Assembly: GCA_963920705.1 (NCBI GenBank)
Contig: OY987233.1
Location: 15,053,459-15,117,458 of the forward strand
Source: Odiellus spinosus
Lineage: Eukaryota > Arthropoda > Arachnida > Opiliones > Phalangiidae
Direction: 5' to 3'
DNA: 64,000 bases
Shown here: positions 36,052 through 48,978 of the stretch, piece by piece
Position numbering within the stretch: position 1 is the first letter of the stretch
Layout of the letters: the number at the start of each line of letters is the position of its first letter
The notes under the pieces: model-generated
Seen by the model: the letters and a program-made list of their open reading frames with translations, nothing else
Database searches by the model: none
Told to the model about the DNA's origin: nothing
Made by a program: the position numbers and the translations under genes

Positions 36052-36196
36052 TACCCTTTCCAGACGAGGCGTAACTAGCCGGTTTAATCAGATTTAACCG
36101 AGGTTTAATCACAATTAACCGAGGTTCATTGAACTGAGAAGGCTCAGGTTAAATCTGATTAAACCACGGCTAATTACGCATCGTCTAAAGAGGGTA
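36052..36196. mobile_element. 145-bp foldback MITE with TA duplication
   Basis: TACCCTTTCCAGACGAGGCG pairs with the inverse of the right end (TACCCTCTTTAGACGATGCG), continuing through ggtttaatcagatttaacc. TA is doubled at 36050-36051 and 36197-36198; removing the element restores the host MITE wording. Confidence 0.8.
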
Positions 36197-36376
36197 TATT
36201 CGTTTAAATAGGCCTAATCCAACAGTGAAAGAAATTACAAACCAATATTAAAATATAAATCAATTTAAAACTTACCATCAAAGTAGGCTTAGCTGGATTC
36301 ATGGAGATATCCTGAATTCCCCGTATAAGGACCAATGCCATCGATAAATGTCATTGGTCGCAAGCCCTTATATTAA

Positions 36377-36857
36377 AGGGAGAATGAAAGGCCAAAACAA
36401 CCTATTTTTAATCGATTAAGAATGCTAAAACAATGAGAAAAACAATAATATAACTCACCAAAGATATTTCGTTATTTTAAAATCAATTTCCAAAGTTCCG
36501 ATGCTAAGCCTAAGCTGCCTAGCTCGGTGAACTAGGCTAGCACGACCTGTATTTTTTTTTTTATATTCGCGGCTGTTCTTGTCGCCAATCACGAGCGAGT
36601 ACGCGTATTTTAAAAATACGCGTACTCGCTCGTGATTGGCGACTAGATCAGGCGGGAATATTTAAAAAAAAAATAGGCTCGTGCTCGCCTAGTTCGCCGA
36701 GCTAGGCAGCCAAGGCTTAGCATCTGCAAGTTTCGGAACTTTGAAAATTGATTATAAAATAACGAAATATTTTTGGTGAGTTATATTATTGTTTTTCTCA
36801 TTATTTTAGCATTCTTTATCGATTAAAAATATGTTGTTTCGGCCTTTCATTCTCCCT
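36377..36857. mobile_element. TTAA MITE with AGGGAGAATGAAAGGC ends, copy 2
   Basis: 481 bp, TTAA at 36373-36376 and 36858-36861, nested in the 36004-37018 element. Near-perfect dyad, with the centre tacgcgtattttaaaaatac. Confidence 0.9.
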
Positions 36858-37018
36858 TTAAGGTGATCTCCATGAATCCAACTAAGCCTATTTTGATGTT
36901 AATTTTCAAATTTATTTATAGTTAAATATTTGTTTGTAAATGTTTACTGGTGTACTAGGCGTATGTAAACGATAAGGAATCTATAAAAAAACACTTGTTT
37001 TTAGATTGCATTCTCAAT

Positions 37019-37570
37019 TTAAGGGTTATGTTAAGGTCTATGGACAAAGTGGAGTGGTTTTTGATATCACTTCTTCAAATAAAATTAGTGCACTATTTTT
37101 AAAAACCAAATGTTAATATTTCATACAATCATAACGCAAAAATATGTGTTTAAATTAATTTAAATTACAATCAAATTTGTAATTCATAATTCCAATATAT
37201 CTTCTCCTGTGTATTGTACTGCACATTCTTGGAATTAATTCTGTATTTTAATTATCTCGCGTACATGGTCTTTAATCATTAAGCCTTGGTTTCTCCGTCT
37301 CTCGCGTGTTATTAGTTAGGCGGCATTGTGCGGGATGAGAATCATTGGATGTACGTGCTTTTTTATAATGCAAGCTGCATGGTTGTAAAATTCCTTCTTT
37401 CTCTAGCTGACATCAGCGAATTTTGCACGTTTTACCTATTATATAGTTGTTTTTACTGCCGCGCCACAATTTACACCAACTAACCAACTGGTCCCGAATT
37501 ACTCTAAGGACAAAGCCGCGGTACACGCTTTTTTTATGTAATTCCAGATAATTTAATACTCATTAATTTA
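37019..37570. other. Intron stretch, nothing recognised
   Basis: AT-rich sequence between MITE and minisatellite; no feature supported. Confidence 0.6.
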
Positions 37571-38060
37571 AAGTGACGATGTCACCTGTTTTACACGACT
37601 TTTAAATGGATTTTGAGTTGCATTTTCAGAAAGATCGTTAAAAACGATTCAATATATATACTCATCGCATTTATATTAATTAACGAACCTATCGCATTAA
37701 TCAAACTTATTTCATCTCATTTATCGAACGTTTTGTATTTATCGAACTTATCGCATTTATCGAACGTATCGCATTTATCGAACTTATCTTATTTATCGTA
37801 TTATCGCATTTATCCTACGTATCGCATTTATCCAACGTATCGCATTTATCGAACTTATCGTATTTATTTATCGAACTTATCGTATTTATTTATCGAACTT
37901 ATCGTTTTTATTTATCGAACTTAACTCATTTATTGAACTTATCATATATATCGAACTTTTCATATATATCGAACTTATCATATATATCGAACTTATCATA
38001 TATATCGAACTTATCATATATATCGAACTTATCGTATTTTTTTATCGAACTTATCGCATT
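37571..38060. repeat. MITE end followed by TATCGAACTTATCGCATT minisatellite
   Basis: AAGTGACGATGTCACC (37571) is the left end of the AAGTGAGG family. From about 37690 an 18-22 base unit (tatcgaacttatcgcattta and variants) repeats to 38060. The 103-codon frame here is made of this repeat. Confidence 0.85.
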
Positions 38061-38327
38061 TATCGCACAAGTGTAACTCACTTATGGCATCTCTCATAGT
38101 TTTAAAAATGTAATTCTAGAGCTCGGAATCGAACATCCATTATAATATTCTAAGATAAGGTCATTTTTGGATAAAAACGGATATGGATTATGTTTTTTTA
38201 CTTTATCTTCGAATAAGTTAACTCGAATGAAAAATAGCCTATTTTTAATCAAACCGATAATATACATCAGAATTTAGTAGATTTTATTCAATTAATAGAA
38301 ATTATACGAATTCCTAGCTCAATATAA

Positions 38328-38610
38328 TCAAGGAGGATCAGAGAAGGAGAGGAAATGTGGGGACGGCGCGGTTACTACTGCGTCGGCCTAAACTCCCACT
38401 CTGGGAGAACGGGGGTAGAGACGTTTCGTGGTAAAATGTTGTCACGTGGGTAAAACGAATCCTTTATGAGACGCGCTAGCTAGCGACCACGTGACAACAG
38501 TTTACCTCGAGAATTTCCTATCCCCCCTTTCCACCCGAGTGGGAGGTTGGCTCTTCTCTCTCTAACTCAACGCAGCCCCACATTTCCTCTCCTTCTCTGA
38601 TCCTCCTTGA
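38328..38610. mobile_element. GC-rich foldback element with 5-bp duplication
   Basis: The ends TCAAGGAGGATCAGAGAAGG continue as an exact 34-base inverted pair on the right (to 38610), with TATAA at 38323-38327 and 38611-38615. The middle (CACGTGACAAC and its inverse gttgtcacgtg) also pairs. It is far richer in G+C than its surroundings. A run of 25 A follows at 38630-38654. Confidence 0.85.
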
Positions 38611-38654
38611 TATAATTAATAAGAATTTGAAAAAAAAAAAAAAAAAAAAAAAAA

Positions 38655-40612
38655 CATTTTTATCATATTCATTACCCCTTTATCGGTTTCATATATATAA
38701 ATTTAAATATATATTTATAATTTATAGCTGACCCCTTTTTAAAATCGAAATTACTTTTATGTGTTTCATAGTCTGTTTTATCTTACGTAACGTATTAACT
38801 CTATGGTTTGTGTACAGTGAGATAAAAGGGTAACATATAGCTTTGTACGCGCCATCAACTTAAATTGAATCGAAATTTTGTTCTCTCAAGAAGATAACGA
38901 ATTAAGAGAAAGTCATGGCGGATGTGTATGTAATGTTTAAACCTCATAAGAAAAAAGTAGTCTCAATTTTTTTCCCAAAAATAGATTAGGTATTAAAACT
39001 TTTTAAAAGGTGGTGTTGATGTTTAAGCACAGTTTTACAGTAAATGGACCAAAATGTTTAGAGATTATTACACCTATTTAAAGTTTAATAGTCGGGATTA
39101 AATTACTTTTCTCTGTTCGTAGTTAGTTTGTTAATAAACGGAATACGGGGGAGGAGATAGCAACCAGAATATAATTTAAAATAAACTAACAAAGAAAAAA
39201 AATAGAAACAAATATTAAAGGGGAAATGAAGTGATTTTTTTTTTTTTTTAATCGGTTCTATTTAAAATAAAACTCTTCGGGAAATGTACTCGTCTGAATT
39301 GTGAAAAAAAAAATCGGAAATGAATTAGATTTTGTGCATTGAATTAAAAGGAGATCCTCCAACCAATCAAAAGACTCCCCCTGTACCTTTGGTTAGAAGT
39401 AAAATATCCGCGACACGCGCTGAAATAATCAAGAACGAGATTTATCGCGATTTATACTTCATCCTCCCTTTTATAAAATATAAGTTAAGTCGTGTTCGCT
39501 ATGAATTTATTAATTAAGGGAAAATGGGGAAAGGTAGTTAACGAGTAAAAATCAAAGAGGAATTTTATGTTTTATATTTAGCCATGAATATAAGAATGTA
39601 TTAAAGAATTTCACGCGAATATATTTAAAATTAATGTGGAAAGTTGGCTGGGAATTTTTATATTTAATGGCTCTTTAGATAATTGGCCATTTTAACCTGG
39701 GGTTTAGGCTTTAACTGTATTAACAATTTGGCCACGAATAAATTGGTAAAAATATCCTTAGTAAAACTAAGAAAAGTTTATTATATCCGATTAGAAACAC
39801 TCGCGCCAAACAATTTCAATCGGAATTTGCAATTAACTCGAAGTTAAAACACCTTAATCCTTTCAAATGAAATATTTCAAATATATATTTCCCTGCCTTT
39901 ATTACTAACGAATTCTACGAATGATTTTTGGATTCAAAAATTCACGCGCTACTTCTCACGCGCTTCATCTAAATATTTTTTAAATTTATAATTCAATCGG
40001 AGTTTACACTATTTAAATAATATTAAAATACTTCATTTTAAGTAATTATATTAGAGAAAATTCCGGTTGCATTTGAAATATATTTAAAAACTTTTTCAAT
40101 CTTAATATTTTACCTAATCTTGTTTTACAAGGTATGATATACTGTAAACCGAATGAGTTTTGACACTTTTGAGTGTACAGCGCGTACAAAGCTAAGTACC
40201 CTGTGATCTCTATGATTTGATCGCAAAGAGTTTGATTTAAAAGCTATTTCGCACACGCTGCAAACTCAAATTGATTCTTTCTGAATATAGAAAACAAAAG
40301 CTCGCGCAAATTCACGAGATTTAAATATAATCAGAGTCAATTTAAAATTACAGCGCGTGTAAAGTAAAACTCCTTTAAAACTGTATGTTTTAATTACGAA
40401 GAGATGAAGAGTTTATTAGCTTTGTAAGTGATGTGAACTTAAACTGGGATGGGTTATTATATGAGTTTTGAAAATAAATCCCTTCTTCACTCTCTAAAAC
40501 GCGTTTACTACCAGGTTAAATATATTTACACAAGGGACTCAACTATGTAAATTTAGTGGTTTTGTAGTATATATATATAAATTATACGCTAAAGGTTAAT
40601 GTTTATCTTTAA
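38655..40612. other. Intron stretch with one MITE fragment
   Basis: 39225-39440 is a half-copy of the 2601-2910 MITE (attaaaaggagatcctccaa, then ccaatcaaaagactcccc, then atatccgcgacacgcgctg). The rest is unrecognised AT-rich DNA. Confidence 0.5.
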
Positions 40613-41356
40613 GGGAAGATGAAGTGTTGTTTTATCGATTTTCATGTTAAAATCTAAGCCTTATTCTTTAGTAAAACATTACAAACCAATATTAAGCCAT
40701 AGAAAGTAGGCTTAACAAGAATCCATCCTCTTAATCTTAAGCCTAGTTTGAAATGCTCGTAATAAAGCTCTGATTGATCGGAGACTGTTTAACGACAAGA
40801 TTTGAAATCCTCCGTGTCTTGTTAAGCCTACTTTCAGAGTAAATTAAAAAATTACACACCAATATTAAGCCATATAATGTAGGCTTAACACGGATCCATA
40901 TATAGTTTTATATCTCGTCGTAAACTGGTCTTCGACCAAGCCTTATAATCCTAAACATAGATTGAAACACTCGTAATAAAGCGCTGATTGGTCGGAGACT
41001 GTTTATTGACGAGATTTGAAACTCTCTATAGATCCTTGTTAAGCCTATTTTCAGAGTTAATTAAAAAATACGCACCAATATTAAGCCATTTAAAGTAGGC
41101 TTAACACGGATCCATATATAGTTTTATATTTCGTCGTAAACTGGTCTTCGACCAAGCCTCTTAATCTTAAGCCTATTTTGAAACACAAAAGCGCCGATTG
41201 GTCGGAGTATGTTTAATGACAAGATTTGAAACACACCATGGCTCCTGGTTAAGCCTACTTTCAGAACAAGTGTAAAAATATTTCTAGCTTAAAACTAAAT
41301 ATTAGCACACTTTAAACCAATCATATCACGAGATTCAGTTATATTTCATCCTCTCT
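40613..41356. mobile_element. TTAA element with internal direct repeats
   Basis: Ends GGGAAGATGAAGTG and ATTTCATCCTCTCT with TTAA on both sides (40609-40612 and 41357-41360). Inside, the block caatattaagccat, aaagtaggcttaacacggat, cgtcgtaaactggtcttcg and gattggtcggag occurs about three times at roughly 170-220 base steps. Confidence 0.6.
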
Positions 41357-41360
41357 TTAA

Positions 41361-42639
41361 TAAGTCAACCAACCAATATAATTTCGAAACCCCTTTTGAC
41401 GTCCGAAAAATATCCATTTGGTAAAAATGGTTCAATTTTAACGATCGCAAACTTGTTACATATAGCTTATTACATTGTATAAAACCAGTATTAGTTTGCA
41501 GCGCGGTTAAAACTAGGCTTCCATTTGTATCTATTTGTAATTAAACCGTATAAATTAATTGAAACTTGCCTTTAAACGCGCTGTAAAGTGTTTTAAACAT
41601 AATCTAAGCTTGTGAAATGACAAAATTACATAACCGATAAACATAACATTAGTAAAAAAAAATTCAAAATTAGGGTAAATTTTTAAAACTAGCTATCACG
41701 AACGTAATTAATGCGGCGGCTAATCGGTGGCTTAATTCTTGGTTTATTACTAATTAGATTACAATGTATTTGAAACTGTGGCGCATTTATACACAATGTT
41801 AAATCCAATAGGAAACGAAAGTAGTTAAAGAAATTCAAATATTGATTTAAAAATTATTCAAAATCAGTTTTAATTTACGGTAGGTCCTAACCTAATCCAC
41901 CGCCTATCTCTTTTAATTTAAACAACATTTAAAAATCAATGGAGATAGATTTAGACAAGCTGCAAACTTAGACTGTTTCTGATTTACGAAGCTCGAGACT
42001 TTGATATAATCATGATCATTTTGAGATTGCATCACGCGCGAAACTGTTTCTTCGCAATTAAATCATATAGATGAAAAGGTACTTGCGCTGAATACTCAAA
42101 CTGATTCTGATTTTGAAACTCGTGATGTCGCGCGCGCCATTTATTTCTTTTCTACGTTATTATATTATTCCTAATCAGTTTATCTTTACAACGCGCGTAA
42201 AGGCTACGTTTCCCCTTTATCTCGAAGTAATCGAATCATAGAGTTAATAAAAGGAAGCCTAGTTTTGCCAACGCTGTAACCTTAAACTGATTATTAGACT
42301 TTCTGACTTTTCTTTCGCTAAATACGTGTATTGCGCGCGAGTTTTCTTTAGGAGAAAAGGGAACATAAAACGCATTCGAATGCTAAGCACGTTACGCCTC
42401 GTTAGTCTTAGCTTTTTCTCTTTTATTCCCAACCCCTCAGAAATGGAAGAAACTGAATACACGTGATTCCCAACAATGTAATGTAAGAATAGAATCGGAA
42501 TTAGTTTAGGTTTTCGTCACGTTCAAACAAACTTACAAATGTAGAGCATCTGAATACTGGGTTTTATATTACTATTTTAACAGGACCCTTAGCCACCCTA
42601 TACTTCTTAGAAAACGGGGAATACACGAATTGTCAACAG
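41361..42639. other. Intron stretch, nothing recognised
   Basis: No gene, repeat or RNA supported; several CG-rich words (gcgcgc) are scattered through it. Confidence 0.6.
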
Positions 42640-43920
42640 TAAAGAGAGATAATTTGAAAATTTAGGTTGAAAGGTCATGGCCAAAGACATTGTTTTTGAA
42701 CGCGGCTATGATTTGTTACCCTTTAGATTAACGTGCTTTGCTAAAACTTCCTATGATAATACTTCCATGATATGTCGCTGAAATTTCCAGGTTAATCAGT
42801 ACATGAGTCATTAAACATCTTAGTTATATGATTTGTTATTCCTTCCGAAATCTTCCTGTAAATAATACCGATACATCATGAAAGCCCCACTTCCATGATA
42901 TATCGCTGAGATTAAGAAGATAATCAGATGTGTTATTAAACATCTTAGTTAATTAAAAAGGGATATAGTTTGTCACCCCTTGATTTACGTTTTCCGAAAT
43001 CTTCCTGTAAATAATTCCGATACATCATGAGAGCCCAACTTCCATGATATATTGCTGGAATTTACAGGATAATCAAATGTGTTATTAACCATCGTAGTTA
43101 ATTGTCACCCCTTAGATTAACGTGTTCCGAAATCTTCCTGTAAATAATACCGATACATCATGAAAGCCCCACTTCCATGATATGTCGCTGGCATTTACAG
43201 GATAATCAGTACATGAGACATAAAACAACTTAGTTAATTAAACAGGGGTATGATTTGTCACCCCTTAGATAAACGTGTACCAAAATCTTCCTGTAAATAA
43301 TACTGATACATCATGAAATCCCCACTTCCATGATATATCGCTGGAATTTACAGGATAATCAGTACATGAGTCATTAACCATCTTGGATTTTTGAACAGAG
43401 CTAGAATTTGTCACCCCTTAGATAAACGTGTTCTGTTATCATCCTGTAAATAATACTGATACATCATGAAAGCCCCACTTCCATGATATATCGCTGGAAT
43501 TTACAGGCTAATCGGTATATGAGTCATTAAACATCTTAGTTAATTAAACAGTGATATGATTTGTCACCCCTTAGATAAACGTGTACCAAAATCTTCCTGT
43601 AAATAATACCGATACATCATGAGAGCCCCACTTCCATGATATATCGCTGGAATTTACAGGCTAATCGGTATATGAGTCATTAAACATCTTAGTTAATTAA
43701 ACAGTGATATGATTTGTCACCCCTTAGGTAAACGTGTACCAAAATCTTCCTGTAAATAATACCGATACATCATGAGAGCCCCACTTCCATGATATATCGC
43801 TGGAATTTTCAGGATTATCAGTACATGAGTCATTAAACTTCTTAGATTTTTGAAGAGAGCTAGGATTTGTTACCCCTTAGATTAACGTGTCATGGAATCT
43901 ACCTGTAAATAATCAAGGCT
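42640..43920. repeat. 153-bp tandem array, about 8 copies
   Basis: The marker cttccatgatatatcgctgg lies near 42890, 43040, 43173, 43326, 43479, 43632 and 43785; the later steps are exactly 153. Each unit has tcctgtaaat and its inverse atttacagga, a dyad of about 80 bases. Confidence 0.95.
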
Positions 43921-43984
43921 GGCAAAAGCTGTCTTTTTCTAAAAATTAAAAAGCCATTTGGTTTTATCCGCGACCCAAACCGTG

Positions 43985-44436
43985 TCTGCTAATTTAATGC
44001 CTAGAATACCTGGAAAACCTGGAAATATCAGGGAATTTGAATGTTGACATAATATCAAGGAACAAATCAAGAAGATCAGGGAAATTTTTGAAGTTAAAGT
44101 ACTTGGGAATAAACTTCTTGACATGAAAGTATAGGAACGACCTCAATCAGCTAATTATCAGGGAAATTCCACTGGAAAAACTTGGAAATATTGATCAGGG
44201 AAATTGGTTTTCTAAAAAATAAATAACCTGATTTTAATAAAAGTGGGCCAAAGTCATTTTAAATTTTGGTCCATATGTTGAATTCGGGATATTTAATTTC
44301 GTCTATTTGATCGAATTCCGTTAAAACATTTAATTTGGACCATTTAATTCTGACCAAATTATATTTTTTCTCATTGGGAAAGTCAATTTCTTTGGTTATT
44401 CTATGGTATAGCATATTGAAATTAAAAGTAAAACGG
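43985..44436. repeat. Degenerate CAGGGAAATT repeats and a CRE-MITE fragment
   Basis: 43985-44215 holds scattered units of gaaaacctggaaatatcagg type. 44224-44436 matches the 424-732 MITE (ttgaattcgggatattt, gaccaaatta, ctcattgggaaag, aattaaaagtaaaacggacg) but lacks a clear left end. Confidence 0.5.
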
Positions 44437-46548
44437 ACGTCACACTGTAGTTAAAAACAGCCTGGCCTCTATTTTGTTCAATTCTTGTGATTTATTTCGC
44501 GAGATCATTTTGACACGGTTCTAATCGAGTCAGAAGTTGATAAAAAACACTCTTCGAGTTTTTTCCGGATTGTAATTAAATCTTATCCTATATTTTCTAA
44601 TTTAATCCAACCCAAATTCGGACAAAACAAATCTCTCGGACAAAGGGGCCATTGGCATTCTCGGATCGTCTTTGACCTTTGACCCTACCGTCCACCCCGA
44701 GGCTAATCCTGGGATTCGTTCGTTAACGAACTTGATTATTTGGTCTCGGCGCCTAGCTGCCCCGTCATCCGTAATCCTAATCAGTCCGGATTTACTACGT
44801 GTACAAGGCTAGACTCAATATTTAATCTCGCCTTATTTTTATATGGAATTAAATGGGAAGTTACATTCGGGCGCTTTGCAATCTCGAGTTGATATTATAG
44901 AAACAATAACGTCTCGAGCTCACGCGCGCTGAAAGTCACGAGCTTCGTTTCAAACTCGGTTTGAAATCAATCCTAGTCTTCAGCTCGAGCGAAGCAAGAC
45001 TCCTTGCTTTTTACTGTTTTAAATATAAAGAAATAAGGGGAATTCCAGTTTTATACGTGCTGCAGACCGAACCTGTTAGCTGATGAATTTACACTGACTA
45101 TTTTAATTATATAGTATTTTAACATTGCGTATAAATCCGCCTCAGGTTTGAACCGTATTGCAAACTCATCTTGATATATGAACTAGGATAATTATTTCAT
45201 CCTAATCACTCTTTCTCATTACTAACGCCGTTCCGAATTGCAAATTAATTACAATCTAACTTGACAGCGTTACCAAAGCCGGGGATTTTTTATTTTGACC
45301 CTTATTATTTAAAATCATTACGAATTAAGTTTTTATAATCCTTAAAAATTGCTGTATTGCTAGTAGAACATTTCTACAGGAGGTTATAGGAAAAGCATTA
45401 GACCTTTTGCCCCTAAATGTAAGCTTCTCTCATCACTGCCAAGCTCTGAGACTAAAACACTTTTAAAGTGGTTAACGTATACAAATTTCTTAAAAACGCT
45501 TCAACCCAAAGGTGGGAAAACAAATTTGACATCCTCACTTTGAAATAAAAATGCCATGGAAATTTTGCCCTGATTTTTGAAATCGAGTAATTATGCAGTG
45601 ACGTCATGAAATGGGTCAAAATAGAAAAATCCGCTTCTTGACAAATAAAATAATTTACTTTCCCTTTAAATAAATCCTACGAATAATTTTCAGTGTCATT
45701 ACACTCGTCCTTTAATATATATATCTTTATCTTATAATTTAACTTAATTACTGGTTTTAATTTATAATAGTAACTAAATTATAATTAACCTAGTTAATAA
45801 TTACGAAAAACCACGAAACAAAAGTATTTAATTAAATAATCAAATGGTTTCTATGGTAACGCCTTCTTTTAATTATCGTAATTAAAATCTGAAATACGAC
45901 TCAACAAGAGAAGATTACAGAATAGGGGTTAAAATTTTGGCGGAATGATACACAATATTAATCATGATTAAACTTGAAGTAGTTTAAGAAATTTATTCAA
46001 ATATGCGAGTTTAAATTTTATATTCGGTTGCATTCTTTGAATGAATTTAATATTCCAATTCAAAACCGGTTTTCTATTCAAATTTAAAGGGTTATGACCT
46101 CCAAAAATGTTTTATTTATTAAATTAAGGCTGAACCATTTTATGCTACTCAATTTACATTTGGGAGTTCATGAAAAATCCATGACATCCTCTTTTTAACT
46201 GATATTAGATCTATCACTCATTGTCTATTAATACAATTGATTACGTCCTGTTATTATAGAAAGGTAGAGGCTAGCTCCTTATGACGTCAATGTAATTTCG
46301 TCGCTGTATAATTGGTTGATTTCAAATTTTCGATTTTATTTCACCGATTATAAAAACAACTTATATCCTTTTACCATAAGCCTATTAATTCACCTGTAAG
46401 TTACAAACGAGGGTCGTTTTAGCGTTAAGCTAATGTCTGGCCAATCTTACGACTCAAATCTATCTAGTGGTGGTTGCTTGAAACTCTCCCAATGCATGCT
46501 ACATGGACATCCTGTTTCCTGTCAAGAGGAATGAGGTTGGGTAGGGGT
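44437..46548. other. Intron stretch with MITE ends only
   Basis: Mostly unrecognised. TGACGTCA occurs at 45599 and 46282, an RFX-like GTTTCTATGGTAAC at about 45847-45860, and an AAGTGAGG-type end near 45530. Confidence 0.5.
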
Positions 46549-47197
46549 AGGGAGAATGAAAATGAGAATGAAAGGCCTAAACAACCTATTTTTAATCGAT
46601 TAAGAATGCTAAAATAATGAGAAAAACAATATTATAACTCAACAAAAATATTTCGTTATTTTACAATCAATTTCCAAAGTTCCGATGCTAAGCCTAAGCT
46701 GCCTAGCTCGGTGAACTAAGCTAGCACGACCTGTATTTTTTTTTAATATTCGCGGCTGTTCTTGTCGCCAATCACGAGCGAGTACGCGTATTTTTAAAAT
46801 ACGCGTGCTCGCTCGTGATTGGCGACTAGATCAGACGGGAATATATAAAAAAAAAAATAATATAGCTCGTGCTCGCCTAGTTCGCCGAGCTAGGCAGCTA
46901 AGGCTTAGCTTCTGCAAGTTTCGGAACTTTGGAAATTGATTATAAAACAACGAAATATTTCGTGATTGGCGACTAGATCAGACGGGAATATTAAAAAAAA
47001 AAAAAAAAAAAATACTGCTCGTGCTCGCCTAGTTCGCCGAGCTAGGCAGCCAAGGCTTAGCATTTGCAAGTTTCGGAACTTTGGAAATTGATTATAAAAT
47101 AAAGAAATATTTTTGGTGAGTTATATTATTGTTTTTCTCATTATTTTAGCATTCTTTATCGATTAAAAATAGGTTGTTTCGGCCTTTCATTCTCCCT
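46549..47197. mobile_element. TTAA MITE with AGGGAGAATGAAAGGC ends, copy 3, partly duplicated
   Basis: The right end is followed by TTAA (47198-47201); the left TTAA is lost. The inner right arm (cgtgattggcgactagatca to cgaaatatt) is present twice in tandem, at about 46813-46958 and 46961-47110. Confidence 0.85.
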
Positions 47198-48978
47198 TTA
47201 ACTAGGTTTTTCCGCGAAATTTCTATCTCTCTCTCCTGTATAGTGCTGAATACGTAGGGCTCCATGGGGAATTCAAACTTACGGGTGAAGAATAAATAGA
47301 CTTACGCTTTTACTCTTGGAATGGATTTATTTATAACATAATTGATATTTTAATTTATCAAAATTGTGCAGTCTTCAAAAAACGTGTCCGTAACCCTTTA
47401 AGTTCCTTTTAAGGTTGTAATTCAATGTGTATATATGCATGCCATCTTCTCACTGTTAATTGGATGATATCATAGACACGGCTCTTTAACAAAGAGATTC
47501 CAAAAGCCCTTTATTTCAATTTCCATTATTTACGAATAAAGTGGGGATGAGGTTTGCCCCGCAATACCCTATATCCACCTTCAATTATAATCCTTAATAC
47601 CCCCAGAAGTAACCGTAAAGGGAAGATGAAATATTCATTGAATTTAAAAATAAATTGAAATATAGTTCTATCATTTTCGAAGCCAAGGCTTAGCTAAAAC
47701 ATTAAATAACTCATCTCCTAGATTTTTCAGACCAATGAAATTATGGTTAATTGATGATCTATCACTAGACTATCAAACTGACTAATTGAATTTAATTGAA
47801 AATATTTATCTATGTACGTCTGTCTGTCCGTGGAGACGCTAAATTATTTCAAACGTCGATTAAGCCTAACAAGGCCCAATTTAATTTTTTTATTGTTTAG
47901 AGGTTAGAGATTGGGAGATTATATCGGTTTTTCCCAAAATAGTAAGAGAAATTTTAGTAGTTTACAGCTAATTAACGTAAAAACATCATTTGCTACAAAG
48001 CATTTAATTCTTTAATTTTTGAATGGTTAAAACTAGTCTCTAATAATTCGCCTACTAATTATAATTATTTATTAAAAATTTAATTTGTATTTCGTGTAGA
48101 GTCAAGAATTGATTCTCGCGCATTCTGTCTCGTGATACCGATATTGCTTTGACGCGGTCTCTTTCGTGAAAATACTTAATCAAAAAAGCCCTCTTTTAAC
48201 TTTTCCTTTCTAGAAATCTTCTATGTCATCAAGCTGACTAATAATTAAATTTTAATATTTGTCTCAATTTAATTTTGAAGATTCTTAAAAACGTCTCAAT
48301 CTAACGGTTTAAAATTTTGAATTTAGGTATTAATAGTATGTCAAAAAAACTAAAAACATAATTTATAATCCTTGAGAAAAATTGTGACAGCATTACATTC
48401 CTAATCCAGGCTTATCCATAACCAACTTTTCTAAAAATCTTAATGTGGGTTAATCTTGTGGGAACTTTTAAAGATATTTCTAGCCTTGCAATAGTATAAA
48501 ATTCGCAATACCCTGAAATATAATTAATATTGCATTTTAGACACGTGTAGATGGCCCTTTTATGGCTGGCTTTATTCAAGAAAAACCAGAAAAAATAAAA
48601 ATCCTAAACCCTTTTTGAATGGAAATAGTGGATAAAGTTTTAGGCGGGTTCATTTTACGTTTTACAGTCATTGCAGTTAAAGCTATGTACATTGGTATTT
48701 AAATAACATTTAAACTAGATTCTTTCCCACTAACAAGTAAAGATGGGTATTTTTATAAGTTATATAAAACGATTTATAAAAATAAAAAAGTGAAGTGTCA
48801 TTTTAAGTTGGCAGTATGGCCGCTAGGGGGTTAGTTTATATATCATTTGAATTGCAAATTAGACAGCTTAAATGGACCCCTCCCCATTCTTTTCGGAGCT
48901 AAGTTTTAGAAAAAATAGTGCTGAACATAAACATAGTAAAGTTAAATAATTTTGTTGTTTTTAAGGATATATTTTATA
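47198..48978. other. Intron stretch, nothing recognised
   Basis: AT-rich. A possible TTAA-type end (aaagggaagatgaaatattc) sits near 47617. No gene supported. Confidence 0.55.

Larger units (their letters stand above)
36004..37018. mobile_element. TTAA MITE split by two other elements
   Basis: Ends ATGGAGAATGCAATC and (inverted) ATTGAGAATGCAATC, with TTAA at 36000-36003 and 37019-37022. It belongs to the same family as 4514, 12537 and 51849. Two insertions, 36052-36196 and 36377-36857, lie inside. Confidence 0.85.

Noticed and set aside
38100-38125. B-box-like GTTCGATTCC on the minus strand
   Set aside because: No A-box or cloverleaf lies upstream at the proper distance.
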